From: Flavivirga algicola
GTDB taxonomy: Bacteria > Bacteroidota > Bacteroidia > Flavobacteriales > Flavobacteriaceae
Direction of reading: 5' to 3'
Assembly: GCF_012910715.1 (NCBI RefSeq)
Contig: NZ_JABBHF010000004.1
Location: 186,001-250,000, forward strand
Length of the DNA stretch: 64,000 nt
Notes under the pieces: model-generated
Database searches by the model: none
The model's input: the letters and a program-made list of their open reading frames with translations, nothing else
Told to the model about the DNA's origin: nothing
Made by a program: the position numbers and the translations under genes
In this document: in pieces, positions 36,471 through 46,080 of the stretch
Position numbering within the stretch: the first letter of the stretch is position 1
Layout: each line of letters begins with the position of its first letter

Positions 36471-39400
36471 ATGGCAAAACTGAAATTTTATTTTACGGTC
36501 TTTTTTTGTGCGCTTTTGTTTCTCGGTTGCAACTGGAATTTACCAAAAGAAGTAGAAGTTGAATATGCAAAACTTCCAGATAAGATAGATTTTAATTATC
36601 ATGTAAAACCTATACTGTCAGATAAATGTTTTGCTTGCCATGGCCCAGATAAAAATAACCAAAAAGCTGGTCTTAGGCTCGATATTGAAGCAGATGCCTA
36701 TCGGGCATTAAAAAGTGGTAATCATGCCATAGTTCCAGGAAGTTTATCTAAAAGCGAGATGGCAACTAGAATTTTTTCTAAGGATCCTGAGATCATGATG
36801 CCTCCACCCGAATTTAATGTTACATTAACTCAAAAGGAAATAGCCACACTTGTTAAGTGGATTGAACAAGGAGCCGAGTATAAGCCACATTGGTCTTTTA
36901 TAAAACCAAAAAAAATAAAAACCCCTAAAGTAAAGGATGCGGAACAAAGCCCTATTGATTTTTTTGTTGCAGATAAATTAAATAAGAGTAAGTTGTCTCC
37001 CTCAGAAAGAGCATCGAAAGAAACATTAATTAGGCGAGTTAGTTTTGGTTTAACAGGGTTGCCGCCTACACTTGAACAAATAGAAAATTTTGCAAACGAT
37101 ACTTCTAAAGATGCCTACAAAAATTTAGTAGAGAGGTTACTGGCTTCTCCAGAATATGGTGAGCGTATGACGGCCAATTGGTTAGATGTGGCTCGTTATG
37201 CTGATAGTGATGGGTATTTGGATGATAAACATAGGGATTTTAGTCCATGGCGCGATTGGGTTATTCATGCTTTCAACAATAATATGCCGTATGATGAGTT
37301 TGTAACCAAACAATTAGCAGGAGATTTAATTCCTGATGCAACTACAGAAAGTATATTAGCTACAGCATTTAATAGATTGCATAGAAAAAACTCTGAGGCA
37401 GGTATTGTTTTTGAAGAATTTAGAACAGAATATGTAGCTGATAGAACCGCTACAGTATCAAAGGCGTTCTTAGGACTAAGTGTAGAATGTGCCAGATGTC
37501 ATGACCATAAATACGATCCAATTAGTCAAAAGGATCACTATAAGTTGTCTGGGTTTTTTAACAGTACGAACGAAATAGGAACTGCTATTTATGGACCTGG
37601 TCAGACACCAGGTCCGTCATTATTGTTAACCAATGATGAACAAAAAGACGTCATAGATTTTATTAACACCAAAATAGAAGGGACAGAAAAAAAGTTAATC
37701 AGAATTGAAAATATAGATACTGATGCTTATAACACGTGGGCTTTAAGGTCAAAAAAAGTCTATCAATCTATCGCAAAGGAAGCCCGAAGGGGATTGGTGG
37801 ATTATTATCCTTTCGACAATTTTTTAGATAAAGGGAATGGGGTTTATACCAGCGCCAATAAATTGGCAAAGAATAAAATTGCAAAAATAAAAGAACCTAT
37901 AATAAAAAAGGGCGCAAAAAACAAAGGAGTTTTTCTCAATGAATTTACAACGATTAAACTTCCTAAAAGAACAGGTTGGTTCGATCATACAGATCCTTTT
38001 TCTGTAGCAATATCTGTTTTTCCAGATACTATTTATGAAGAGGCAACACTTTTTTATCATTGTGAAGATCTTAGGTATGGTTTAAAAGGCTATTCACTAT
38101 ATCTAAATGAGAATCGATTGAAATTTATTATGGCTTACTCATGGCCTAACAATGCTATAGAAGTCATAACAAAAGACCCAATTCCTAAAAAAGAATGGAG
38201 CAACATTACAATATCCTATGATGGTTCTGGTAAGGCAGATGGCATCAAAATTTTCAGTAATGGAAAGGAAGTTCCATTAGATATAAAATTAGACAATTTA
38301 TATAAATCTATTCTTCATAAAAAAAGTGTCCACACCTTTAACTTTCCTGGATTTGGATTGGGCAATAGAAATAAAATGAAAACTTTTGTGAATGGAGGTA
38401 TAGATGAGCTGAAGATTTATAATAAGCAATTAACGGAACTCGAAGTACTGTACCATCAATCCCCTAATAGTTTAAAAACGGTTCTTGAAAATATTAATGC
38501 TGAGAAAAATAAAAAATTATTGACCAAGTACTATAATAATTATCATAATTCATCATCAAAACAGGTTAAAGAAGGTTTACGGGCTCTTAAGAAAGAGCTT
38601 ACGATGCATGTAGATAGTATTCCAGAAATTATGGTTTTGGGGGACTTATCAGAACCACGACCAACCTACGTTTTAGATCGTGGGGCATATGATGCTTTAG
38701 GTGAAGAAGTACAACCAGGTGTTCCCGAAGCCGTTTTGCCGTTTTATGATACTTTGCCAAAGAATAGGTTAGGTTTTTCAAAATGGTTATTTGACAAAGA
38801 TAACCCGTTAACTGCACGTGTGTTTGTAAATCGTATCTGGCAAATGCATTTCGGAAGAGGTATAGTGGCCTCATCTGAAGATTTTGGAAACCAAGGCAGC
38901 TTACCATCACATCCAGAACTGTTGGATTGGTTAGCGGTAACATTTATGGAGTCTGGCTGGGACATTAAAAAGCTTCATAAATTAATAGTGATGTCTGCTA
39001 CCTATCAACAAACATCTAAAGTAAATGAAAAATTGTTGGAAGTAGATCCAGAAAATGTATTACTGGCTAGGGGGCCAAGTTTTAGGTTGCCAGCAGAAAT
39101 GGTTCGCGATAATGCCTTGGCTATAAGCGGATTGTTGTCTAAAAAAATAGGGGGACGCAGCGTTTATCCATATCAACCAGAAGGATTATGGGAGGAGCTA
39201 ACTACTAAAGTGTGGCGCTATAAATATAAATTGGAGACAGACGAAAATTTATATAGGAGAAGTATGTATACCATATGGAAACGTACCTCGCCACCACCTT
39301 CGATGACTATTTTTGATGTCGGAGATAGAAGCGTGTGTACCGTAAAACGTAGACAAACCAGTACCCCTTTGCAAGCTTTAGTACTTTTAAATGACCCTCA

Positions 39401-39707
39401 ATTTTTGGAAGCCGCTAGAGTGCTGGCTGAAAATGTGATTGATGTCTACGAAAAGGATACTATTAAACAATTAAAACAAGCCTTTAAAATTAGTACAGGC
39501 AGACTCCCAAATAATAAGGAACTTGATATTCTGGAAAGGTTTTATACTGATGAGGTACGACGATTTTCTAATAAAAAAGATGAAGCACAAGCATATTTAA
39601 ATATTGGAAATTACAAATCAAAAACTAATAATTCGATAGAAATTGCTGCCTTGGCAACAGTTATTAATGGGATAATGAATACAACAGAAGGTTATACGCT
39701 TAGATAA
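36471..39707 (+). CDS. PSD1/planctomycete cytochrome c domain lipoprotein
   Basis: About 1078 residues from the ATG at 36471 (lipoprotein signal YFTVFFCALLFLGC, Cys 20). Domains in order: planctomycete cytochrome C with CFACH (about 53-57, heme c binding); DUF1549 (about 165-370, with NWLDVARYADSDGY and a second heme-like motif CARCHDHKYDP); a LamG-like beta-sandwich (about 500-660, FNFPGFGLGNRNKM, GGIDELKIYNKQL); and DUF1553/PSD1 (about 720-1070, LTARVFVNRIWQMHFGRG, SATYQQTS). This order is typical of Planctomycetes. The function is unknown. It begins a four-gene operon, 6 bp before the DUF1501 gene. Confidence 0.88.
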   Translation: MAKLKFYFTVFFCALLFLGCNWNLPKEVEVEYAKLPDKIDFNYHVKPILSDKCFACHGPDKNNQKAGLRLDIEADAYRALKSGNHAIVPGSLSKSEMATRIFSKDPEIMMPPPEFNVTLTQKEIATLVKWIEQGAEYKPHWSFIKPKKIKTPKVKDAEQSPIDFFVADKLNKSKLSPSERASKETLIRRVSFGLTGLPPTLEQIENFANDTSKDAYKNLVERLLASPEYGERMTANWLDVARYADSDGYLDDKHRDFSPWRDWVIHAFNNNMPYDEFVTKQLAGDLIPDATTESILATAFNRLHRKNSEAGIVFEEFRTEYVADRTATVSKAFLGLSVECARCHDHKYDPISQKDHYKLSGFFNSTNEIGTAIYGPGQTPGPSLLLTNDEQKDVIDFINTKIEGTEKKLIRIENIDTDAYNTWALRSKKVYQSIAKEARRGLVDYYPFDNFLDKGNGVYTSANKLAKNKIAKIKEPIIKKGAKNKGVFLNEFTTIKLPKRTGWFDHTDPFSVAISVFPDTIYEEATLFYHCEDLRYGLKGYSLYLNENRLKFIMAYSWPNNAIEVITKDPIPKKEWSNITISYDGSGKADGIKIFSNGKEVPLDIKLDNLYKSILHKKSVHTFNFPGFGLGNRNKMKTFVNGGIDELKIYNKQLTELEVLYHQSPNSLKTVLENINAEKNKKLLTKYYNNYHNSSSKQVKEGLRALKKELTMHVDSIPEIMVLGDLSEPRPTYVLDRGAYDALGEEVQPGVPEAVLPFYDTLPKNRLGFSKWLFDKDNPLTARVFVNRIWQMHFGRGIVASSEDFGNQGSLPSHPELLDWLAVTFMESGWDIKKLHKLIVMSATYQQTSKVNEKLLEVDPENVLLARGPSFRLPAEMVRDNALAISGLLSKKIGGRSVYPYQPEGLWEELTTKVWRYKYKLETDENLYRRSMYTIWKRTSPPPSMTIFDVGDRSVCTVKRRQTSTPLQALVLLNDPQFLEAARVLAENVIDVYEKDTIKQLKQAFKISTGRLPNNKELDILERFYTDEVRRFSNKKDEAQAYLNIGNYKSKTNNSIEIAALATVINGIMNTTEGYTLR

Positions 39708-39713
39708 TTTATT

Positions 39714-41180
39714 ATGGACGAATTGACAAGACATTTAAAATTTGCGGATACCCGAAGAGGGTTTTTAAAAAAAGCATCCTTGGGGTTTGGTTCTATAGCC
39801 CTTTCATCAATGTTGGGGCCAACAAATGCTTTTGCAAATACATTGATAGGGAATGATAAGAATCTTGGAGGTGGTATATTAAATGGAACACATTTCCCTG
39901 CAAAGGCCAAAAGGGTTATTTATCTTTTTCAAAGTGGTGCGCCATCTCAATTAGAGACTTTCGACTATAAACCTGCTTTGGCCAAATGGCACGGGAAGGA
40001 AATTCCAGCATCTGTTAAAGGAATGCAACGTAACTCTGGAATGGTTACGAATCAATCATCATTTCCTTTGGTTAAATCTATTTTCGATTTTAAGCAGCAT
40101 GGACAATCTGGTGCTTGGGTCAGTGAAATTTTTCCATATACAGCTAAGATGGTTGACGACCTTTGTATAATAAAATCCATGTATACAGAAGCTATAAATC
40201 ATGAACCAGCTGTTATGTTTATGCAAACTGGGTCTCAATTAGGGAGCAGACCATCCATAGGCTCATGGCTAAGTTACGGATTGGGAAGCGATAATAAAAA
40301 CTTGCCAAACTTTGTGGTGTTATTATCTAAAGGCTCGGGCGCACAACCTTTAAGCTCGGCAGCTTGGGGAAATGGTTTTTTACCTTCTCACCACCAGGGA
40401 ATTCAATTTAGGTCTGGCAAAGATCCTGTATTGTATTTAAATAACCCCGAAGGTGTTCATGATGAGGATAGAAGAAGGGCCTTGAATTATATAAGTGACC
40501 TGAACCAACATCAATACGATATTTGGAAAGACCCCGAAATACAATCAAAAATTGCGCAATATGAAATGGCTTATAGAATGCAAAGTTCCATACCAGAGGC
40601 CGTAAATACTAAAGAAGAACCTGAGCACATTTATAAACTTTATGGTGAAGACGCGAGAATTCCTGGAACTTATGCGGCAAATTGTTTGCAGGCGAGACGT
40701 TTGGCAGAGCGTGATGTGAAGTTTATTCAACTTTACCATACAGGTTGGGACCAACATGGTAATCTACCAGGGGGGATTAAAAGACAAGCAAAGGATACTG
40801 ACCAGGCGACAGCAGGCCTGTTGCAGGATTTAAAGCAGCGTGGACTTCTGGAAGATACCTTGGTAATATGGGGTGGAGAATTTGGACGAACGAGTTTTTC
40901 TCAAGGACGTCTTACGGCAACAAGTTATGGGAGAGATCATCATCCAGGGTGTTTTACCATGTGGATGGCTGGAGCAGGTGTTAAACCAGGCATGGTATAT
41001 GGCGAAACCGATGAGTTTAGTTATAATGTATTGCGAGATGGTGTTCATATCCATGATTTTCAGGCAACGTTACTACATCTTTTAGGCATAAATCATGAAA
41101 AGCTAACATTTAAGCATCAAGGCAGGCGTTATAGGTTAACAGATGTCCATGGCAGGGTTGTCAAAGATATTTTGGCTTAA
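39714..41180 (+). CDS. DUF1501 protein with Tat signal
   Basis: A 488-residue protein with a twin-arginine signal (TRRGFLKKASLGFGSIALSS), so it is exported folded. The body is DUF1501, a sulfatase/alkaline-phosphatase-like fold: VIYLFQSGAPSQLETFDYKP, the EINHEPA-like AINHEPAVMFMQTG, GGEFGRTSFSQG, GRDHHPGCFTMW, and the C-terminal IHDFQATLLHLLGINHEKL. In Planctomycetes DUF1501 genes follow DUF1549/DUF1553 genes, exactly as here. The substrate is unknown. It is second in the operon. Confidence 0.88.
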   Translation: MDELTRHLKFADTRRGFLKKASLGFGSIALSSMLGPTNAFANTLIGNDKNLGGGILNGTHFPAKAKRVIYLFQSGAPSQLETFDYKPALAKWHGKEIPASVKGMQRNSGMVTNQSSFPLVKSIFDFKQHGQSGAWVSEIFPYTAKMVDDLCIIKSMYTEAINHEPAVMFMQTGSQLGSRPSIGSWLSYGLGSDNKNLPNFVVLLSKGSGAQPLSSAAWGNGFLPSHHQGIQFRSGKDPVLYLNNPEGVHDEDRRRALNYISDLNQHQYDIWKDPEIQSKIAQYEMAYRMQSSIPEAVNTKEEPEHIYKLYGEDARIPGTYAANCLQARRLAERDVKFIQLYHTGWDQHGNLPGGIKRQAKDTDQATAGLLQDLKQRGLLEDTLVIWGGEFGRTSFSQGRLTATSYGRDHHPGCFTMWMAGAGVKPGMVYGETDEFSYNVLRDGVHIHDFQATLLHLLGINHEKLTFKHQGRRYRLTDVHGRVVKDILA

Positions 41181-41227
41181 ATTAATTTAAAAGTATTACG
41201 AATCATTTTTTTGAATAATATTAAAAC

Positions 41228-42313
41228 ATGCAGAAAACATCTATAGGTAGACGTAACTTCATAAAATCTTCATCAATAATAACCGTTGGGACAGTCCTGG
41301 CTCCAACTACAATGTCTTCTTTTAATATTTTACCATCAAAACCTGAGCTATCAAAAGATATTATAGGACATGGGGATTATCGTTATCGTGTAGAGAAAAA
41401 CTGGAGTGATCTTAATCCGAAAAATCACCCTGTAAAGAATTGTCATGAAATGGTTATGGATAGGAAGAAACGTCTTTTCCTGTTAACCGATCATCCAAAA
41501 AACAATGTGCTTGTTTATGATAAATCAGGAAAACTAATAAATAGTTGGACACTTCATTTAAAAGGTGCTCATGGTTTAACAATTCATGATGAAAATGGAA
41601 GTGAATTTCTTTATATTACAGATCCGAGTAATGGACGTGTTTTAAAAACCACATTGAATGGTCATATTGTTTTAGAAATTAAAAACCCACAAGAAGCAGG
41701 CGTATATAGTAAATACAAACCCTATAAACCAACCGAAACAGCCATAGGGCCTAATGGCGACATTTATGTCGCCGATGGCTATGGATCTCAATTCATTCTT
41801 CAGTATAATGGTAAAGGTGAATTTATTAGAAAGTTTGGAGGCGATAGTTTTTTGCAACCCGATAAATTTAAACAAGCACATGGTGTTGCTTTAGACACCA
41901 GAGACCCAAACAATCCCACACTAATTTGTTCTGCAAGAATTAAAAATTCCTATAAACGGTTTTCCTTAGATGGGAACTATATTGAATCATACTATATACC
42001 AGGTGCTTTTATAAGTAGACCTGTTATTGATGGTGATGACATTTATTCGGCCGTTTGTTTCGGTATGGAAAAGGACAATTATAACATGATGATGAATAAA
42101 GGTTTTGTGACCATTATGAATAAAGAAAATATAGTAGTATCCAACCCAGGAGGAAGCAAACCAAAATATAAAAACGGAAAATTAGATTTGATTTTACAAA
42201 AGGAACCTGTCTTTAAACAGTGTCATGATGTATGTGTAGACGATGATAAAAATTTGTATGTATGTCAATGGAATGCCGGAGGTGTATATCCTTATAAATT
42301 ACATAGAGTATAA
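41228..42313 (+). CDS. NHL/6-bladed beta-propeller protein with Tat-like signal
   Basis: A 361-residue protein. The N-terminus (GRRNFIKSSSIITVGTVLAP) is a Tat-type signal. The rest has propeller blades of NHL type: KKRLFLLTDHPKNNVLVYDK, HGLTIHDENGSEFLYITDPS, AIGPNGDIYVADGYGSQFIL, and HGVALDTRDPN. NHL proteins bind partners or small ligands; some are lyases or lactonases, and no active site can be named. It is third in the operon, 47 bp after the DUF1501 gene and 3 bp before the next gene. Confidence 0.8.
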   Translation: MQKTSIGRRNFIKSSSIITVGTVLAPTTMSSFNILPSKPELSKDIIGHGDYRYRVEKNWSDLNPKNHPVKNCHEMVMDRKKRLFLLTDHPKNNVLVYDKSGKLINSWTLHLKGAHGLTIHDENGSEFLYITDPSNGRVLKTTLNGHIVLEIKNPQEAGVYSKYKPYKPTETAIGPNGDIYVADGYGSQFILQYNGKGEFIRKFGGDSFLQPDKFKQAHGVALDTRDPNNPTLICSARIKNSYKRFSLDGNYIESYYIPGAFISRPVIDGDDIYSAVCFGMEKDNYNMMMNKGFVTIMNKENIVVSNPGGSKPKYKNGKLDLILQKEPVFKQCHDVCVDDDKNLYVCQWNAGGVYPYKLHRV

Positions 42314-42316
42314 TTT

Positions 42317-43723
42317 ATGGAAGCTTCAAACCAGGTATCTGAATTTGTTATTTTCATAGGCAGATTTCATCCGTTAATCGTACATCTTCCGATCGGTATT
42401 TTATTAATAGGAATACTCATGCATTTTCTTGCAAAAAAGAAGCGGTTTCAATATTTAGATAAAGCGGTTTCGTTTACATTGGCTATAGGATCTATTAGTG
42501 CTATTCTTTCCTGTTTTCTAGGGTATTTATTATCGTTTCAAGGGGGGTATGATGCCGATGCTCTTTTTAACCACCAATGGTTGGGGATAGCGGTGGGCTG
42601 TTTTTCATTGTTAGCCTATAGTACAAGGGTCTGGAAAAAGACTCGAAAGTCGTTTGTCTTAAATTCAATTGCGATGGGTATCCTTTTTATTGGTTTGGGG
42701 TTAACAGGACATTTAGGAGGCAACTTAACTCATGGATCTGCCTATCTCACACAATATGCACCAGAACCAATTAGAAAAATAATAGGATTGGCTCCAAAAC
42801 CTAAAAAACGTCCTCCAATTATGGTTTTAGATTCTGCAGATATATTTTTAGATGTCATTAATCCTATGGTTTCTAATAAATGTATCAGTTGTCATAATTT
42901 AGAAAAAACTAAAGGTGGTTTGTTGCTTACATCGCATGCTTCCATGTTAGAAGGAGGAGAAAACGGGCCCGCGATTGTTGCAGAGGATTTACAAAAGAGT
43001 GAGCTGTTTAAAAGAATAACACTACCAGAACATCATGAAGATTTTATGCCTCCCGAAGGAAAAAAACCTTTTTCTGAAGATGATATAAAACTTATTGAAT
43101 TTTGGATTTTAAATGGAGCACGTCCAACAGGCTTACTGGCAGATATAGAGCTTGATGAAGATAATACGAAACTTTTCGAAAATTTTCTGGGTTTGAAAGA
43201 CAGCCAAAATAACCCGCTATTAGCAGATGCGGAAGCAGGAGATTCTTTGGTTATTAGGTCGCTTCGTTCTAAAGGATTTAAAATAGAAAGCCTAAGTAAT
43301 GAAAGTAATTTGTTGGATGTAAGCTTGTCTCCTAATAATATAAAAGGATTGGAAAGTATTGAAGAGCTCCTTTTGCTAAAAGATCAAATAGTACATTTAA
43401 AATTAAGCAGCCTAGGATTAAAAGATAATAACCTCAAGGTTATAGGGCAATTGAATCATTTAATAAGGTTGAATTTACATTCTAATCCCATAACAGATTC
43501 AGGTATTTCGTTTTTGTCTGAATTACAAAATTTAGAATCGTTAAACCTTTATGGTACTCAGATAGAAAATAAAAGTCTGGAACTATTGTCTACATTAAAA
43601 AACTTAAAACGATTGTACGTGTGGAATACTAAAGTTACAAAAGCTAAGGTTGAGGCATTTAAAAATTCACGTACAGATTTGGATATTATTTTTGGGCTCG
43701 CTCTCTTTATTGTGAAAGAATAA
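42317..43723 (+). CDS. DUF2231 membrane protein with cytochrome c and LRR domains
   Basis: A 468-residue fusion. Residues about 10-145 hold four membrane helices of DUF2231 type (FIGRFHPLIVHLPIGILLIG, with histidines that could bind heme b). Next comes a planctomycete cytochrome c domain with CISCH at 189-193 and the closing FMPPEGKKPFSEDDIKLIEF. Residues about 340-460 are leucine-rich repeats (LSSLGLKDNNLKVIGQLNHL, LESLNLYGTQIENKSLELLS). It could move electrons between membrane and the periplasmic cytochromes of the same operon; this is inference. Last gene of the cluster. Confidence 0.82.
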   Translation: MEASNQVSEFVIFIGRFHPLIVHLPIGILLIGILMHFLAKKKRFQYLDKAVSFTLAIGSISAILSCFLGYLLSFQGGYDADALFNHQWLGIAVGCFSLLAYSTRVWKKTRKSFVLNSIAMGILFIGLGLTGHLGGNLTHGSAYLTQYAPEPIRKIIGLAPKPKKRPPIMVLDSADIFLDVINPMVSNKCISCHNLEKTKGGLLLTSHASMLEGGENGPAIVAEDLQKSELFKRITLPEHHEDFMPPEGKKPFSEDDIKLIEFWILNGARPTGLLADIELDEDNTKLFENFLGLKDSQNNPLLADAEAGDSLVIRSLRSKGFKIESLSNESNLLDVSLSPNNIKGLESIEELLLLKDQIVHLKLSSLGLKDNNLKVIGQLNHLIRLNLHSNPITDSGISFLSELQNLESLNLYGTQIENKSLELLSTLKNLKRLYVWNTKVTKAKVEAFKNSRTDLDIIFGLALFIVKE

Positions 43724-44263
43724 TTAATTGAAAGGAAGAAGGGTTTAGGTAATAAGAGTGTCAAAAGAGTCATAAAGAATGGTGTTGCTTTTATTATTAT
43801 GGCAAAAACAAAGGCATATAACTACAATCTTAATTTGATAATTATTAGGACTCAGATTTTATTTTGGAGAGTTGCCATTCAAAAAGACATTGTAATAAAT
43901 CATTACGCTAGTATTCATTAACAATAAAAGAGGAAAAGTTACTGTAGAGAAGAATTAGCTATGGTTTCTTTTCATTTGACCATGGATAAAACCTAAATTC
44001 AAGACGTCAAATGCTTTTTAGTTCTTGTGATCTACCCAAAAGAAGTTGCTGGAAAAAAGGATACTGTGGTTCTCTTTTTTTTGTAAAATATGAACTTAAA
44101 ATGAGCCACCTTGTTTCGTTAAATAAAAATGGAAAAGATACCTTGTACTAATCTTAATATATAAGTATATTAAAATCAATAAAAGAAGGTTTGCAATGGG
44201 GCTTTTAGGTTCTGTCATAACAATGATTGATGCTCTATGTCAAGTGAAATAGGACAAATTTAA
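43724..44263. other. 540-bp gene-free stretch after the PSD1 cluster
   Basis: Only short, interrupted open frames on both strands. No terminator hairpin, tRNA or repeat was recognised. It separates the PSD1 cluster from the peptide cassette and may be a decayed gene, but I could not identify it. Confidence 0.4.
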
Positions 44264-44298
44264 AACTTAAAAAAATGGTCGAAAGAAATTCTGACCAT
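44264..44298 (-). terminator. Terminator after the peptide cassette
   Basis: ATGGTC and GACCAT (44275-44280 and 44293-44298) form a 6-bp stem with a 12-nt loop, followed on the minus strand by eight T. It lies just past the stop at 44301. Confidence 0.65.
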
Positions 44299-44300
44299 GC

Positions 44301-44906
44301 CTAGTGCAACACTTGCTTTTTTTTAAAATAAGAAGGAAGTATTTCTGTATAGTATTTTTCAGTAAAATATGGATAAAAATCAGGAATAAACAGTGAGTTT
44401 ATGCTCAAATCTTTTTTTAAAATGAAAATAAGAGGTTGATGGTTTATGCCTTTTGAAAATCCAAATTCATTATCATTACAATAAACAGTGTTGGTTATAA
44501 GTTTAGATATATTCTCATCAACATATTTTTTAAAATCACTTTCAGTTTTGAAGTTTCCTATAAACAGAAATTTATCTTTATTTATATTGCTGCTAAGAAT
44601 ATCGAAATAGTTAAGAGCTTCTAGGATACAGCTATTACAGTTGCCATCAGTAACATATAAAACAATTTTATCTTCGTTTATTGAACTTAATTTTTTTGAA
44701 CCTTCCTCACTAAGTTTGGTATTCTTGTATCCATAGGTTATTAGTTTTTCTAAACTGTTTATATAATGCTTTTTGTTTTCTAGAGATTCATGGTTAAGAA
44801 TTTTGACTTCTTTTAATTCTTGATTCAAATAGACTTGTCCATAGCCCAAATAAAAACAAATAAAAACTAATATGATAATAGACAAGTATAGATGTTTTTT
44901 CTTCAT
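44301..44906 (-). CDS. Membrane-anchored CxxC thioredoxin-like protein
   Basis: A 201-residue protein with one N-terminal membrane helix (about 5-22, HLYLSIIILVFICFYLGYGQ) and a periplasmic part. After a helical linker comes a thioredoxin-like strand with a CxxC: IVLYVTDGNCNSCILEAL (Cys 90 and 93). Later strands (KFLFIGNFKTESDFKKYV, GFSKGINHQPLIFILKKD, with a proline near the cis-Pro position) fit the fold. It may reduce or form disulfides. It starts 5 bp after the propeller lipoprotein stop, third in the cassette with the four-cysteine peptide, a possible substrate. Confidence 0.6.
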   Translation of the reverse strand: MKKKHLYLSIIILVFICFYLGYGQVYLNQELKEVKILNHESLENKKHYINSLEKLITYGYKNTKLSEEGSKKLSSINEDKIVLYVTDGNCNSCILEALNYFDILSSNINKDKFLFIGNFKTESDFKKYVDENISKLITNTVYCNDNEFGFSKGINHQPLIFILKKDLSINSLFIPDFYPYFTEKYYTEILPSYFKKKQVLH

Positions 44907-44911
44907 TTTAA

Positions 44912-46003
44912 TTAATTGGAATTTAGTTTAGTTAAATCGTATCTTCTAATAATATTATTTTCAAACAAACTAGTTGTGTATAAATAACTATTTTCTTTAT
45001 CAACATCAAAAAAATCAAAATGACTATCTAACTTACATCTTGCTATTGGTTTTCCATGCCAATCAAAAATATGGATTTCCGGGATAAAAGATTCCAAAGG
45101 GAAGTTGTTTTTAATAAAAGTATTGTAATCTGCATTATATATTTGAACAAAAATATAATCATTATTGGCTTTAATACCCCATGAAAAGACTTTAGTTTTA
45201 TCCAAGGGTTGATCAGTTTTAGATAATTTATTTATCTTTAGATTTTTTTCTAAGGTTGGAAAATATTTATATTCCAATGTTATAGGTCTTTTTCTGTTTT
45301 GTGAGATGTTAAATATTTCTATTCTTCCCATAGTGGAGTACGTTCTTACAAATTTTTTATTATCTGGTTTGATAGTCATATAGCAAGAGTAAACTTCTCT
45401 TTTTGTGTGACTATCCATACGAGGATAATCATTTAGGTATTCTGCAAAATTTTCTAATAATGATTCACTATTGTCATATTTAAAAAGATCTATATTGTTG
45501 CCGTAAGGTGCACCAAATATTAATGAATCCTTTGCATATATAATATCTCTAAATGAATTCAACTTTGGGGGTAATTTTGAAATTTTGTATGGCGTAATAT
45601 TCTTATTAAGTAAATCCTGTATTTTATAATATTGTATATTAGTCATTTTATTACCCATCGCAAAAGTAGCAGTTTCATTATGAACAGGTTTAAAAGTTTG
45701 AATTGAAGCCGAATTAAACTCTAAAGGGCCATTACCTTTATTTCCAAAACTATATAAATGATTAAAGCTTGGTAATTTAAATATTGAAAACATTGAGTCT
45801 TTTCTTTTTTGGCTAATAACAAAAAAGGAATCAATGACTAATACCCTATTTACATTTAAAGTGTTAGATGCTAATTGAATTTTTTTTGATACCAGATCAA
45901 CCTCTTTTGGGAATTTTTCTATTATATAATCAGGTTTTATTCTATTATTATTACAACTTGCAATTAAAATGCTCATTATAAATAGACAAATGATTTCTTT
46001 CAT
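44912..46003 (-). CDS. 6-bladed beta-propeller lipoprotein (BF3164-like)
   Basis: About 363 residues from the ATG at 46003 (EIICLFIMSILIASCNNN, lipobox cysteine in IASC); an upstream ATG at 46042 would spoil the signal. The mature part has propeller-type blades (HLYSFGNKGNGPLEFNSASI and IHIFDWHGKPIARCKLD) like the 6-bladed propeller proteins, often called BF3164-like, that accompany NVEALA peptides in Bacteroidota. The function is unknown; binding of the peptide is an inference. It lies between the peptide gene (77 bp upstream) and the CxxC protein gene. Confidence 0.65.
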   Translation of the reverse strand: MKEIICLFIMSILIASCNNNRIKPDYIIEKFPKEVDLVSKKIQLASNTLNVNRVLVIDSFFVISQKRKDSMFSIFKLPSFNHLYSFGNKGNGPLEFNSASIQTFKPVHNETATFAMGNKMTNIQYYKIQDLLNKNITPYKISKLPPKLNSFRDIIYAKDSLIFGAPYGNNIDLFKYDNSESLLENFAEYLNDYPRMDSHTKREVYSCYMTIKPDNKKFVRTYSTMGRIEIFNISQNRKRPITLEYKYFPTLEKNLKINKLSKTDQPLDKTKVFSWGIKANNDYIFVQIYNADYNTFIKNNFPLESFIPEIHIFDWHGKPIARCKLDSHFDFFDVDKENSYLYTTSLFENNIIRRYDLTKLNSN

Positions 46004-46080
46004 ATTTTTGATTTTAAATTTAAAAACCATTGAAGGAATCAATGGTTTTATAGAATTTTATTTTTAAGATGACAATGATT

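Noticed and set aside
43724-44263. Possible transposase or integrase remnant
   Set aside because: No catalytic motif, terminal inverted repeat or long frame could be found.
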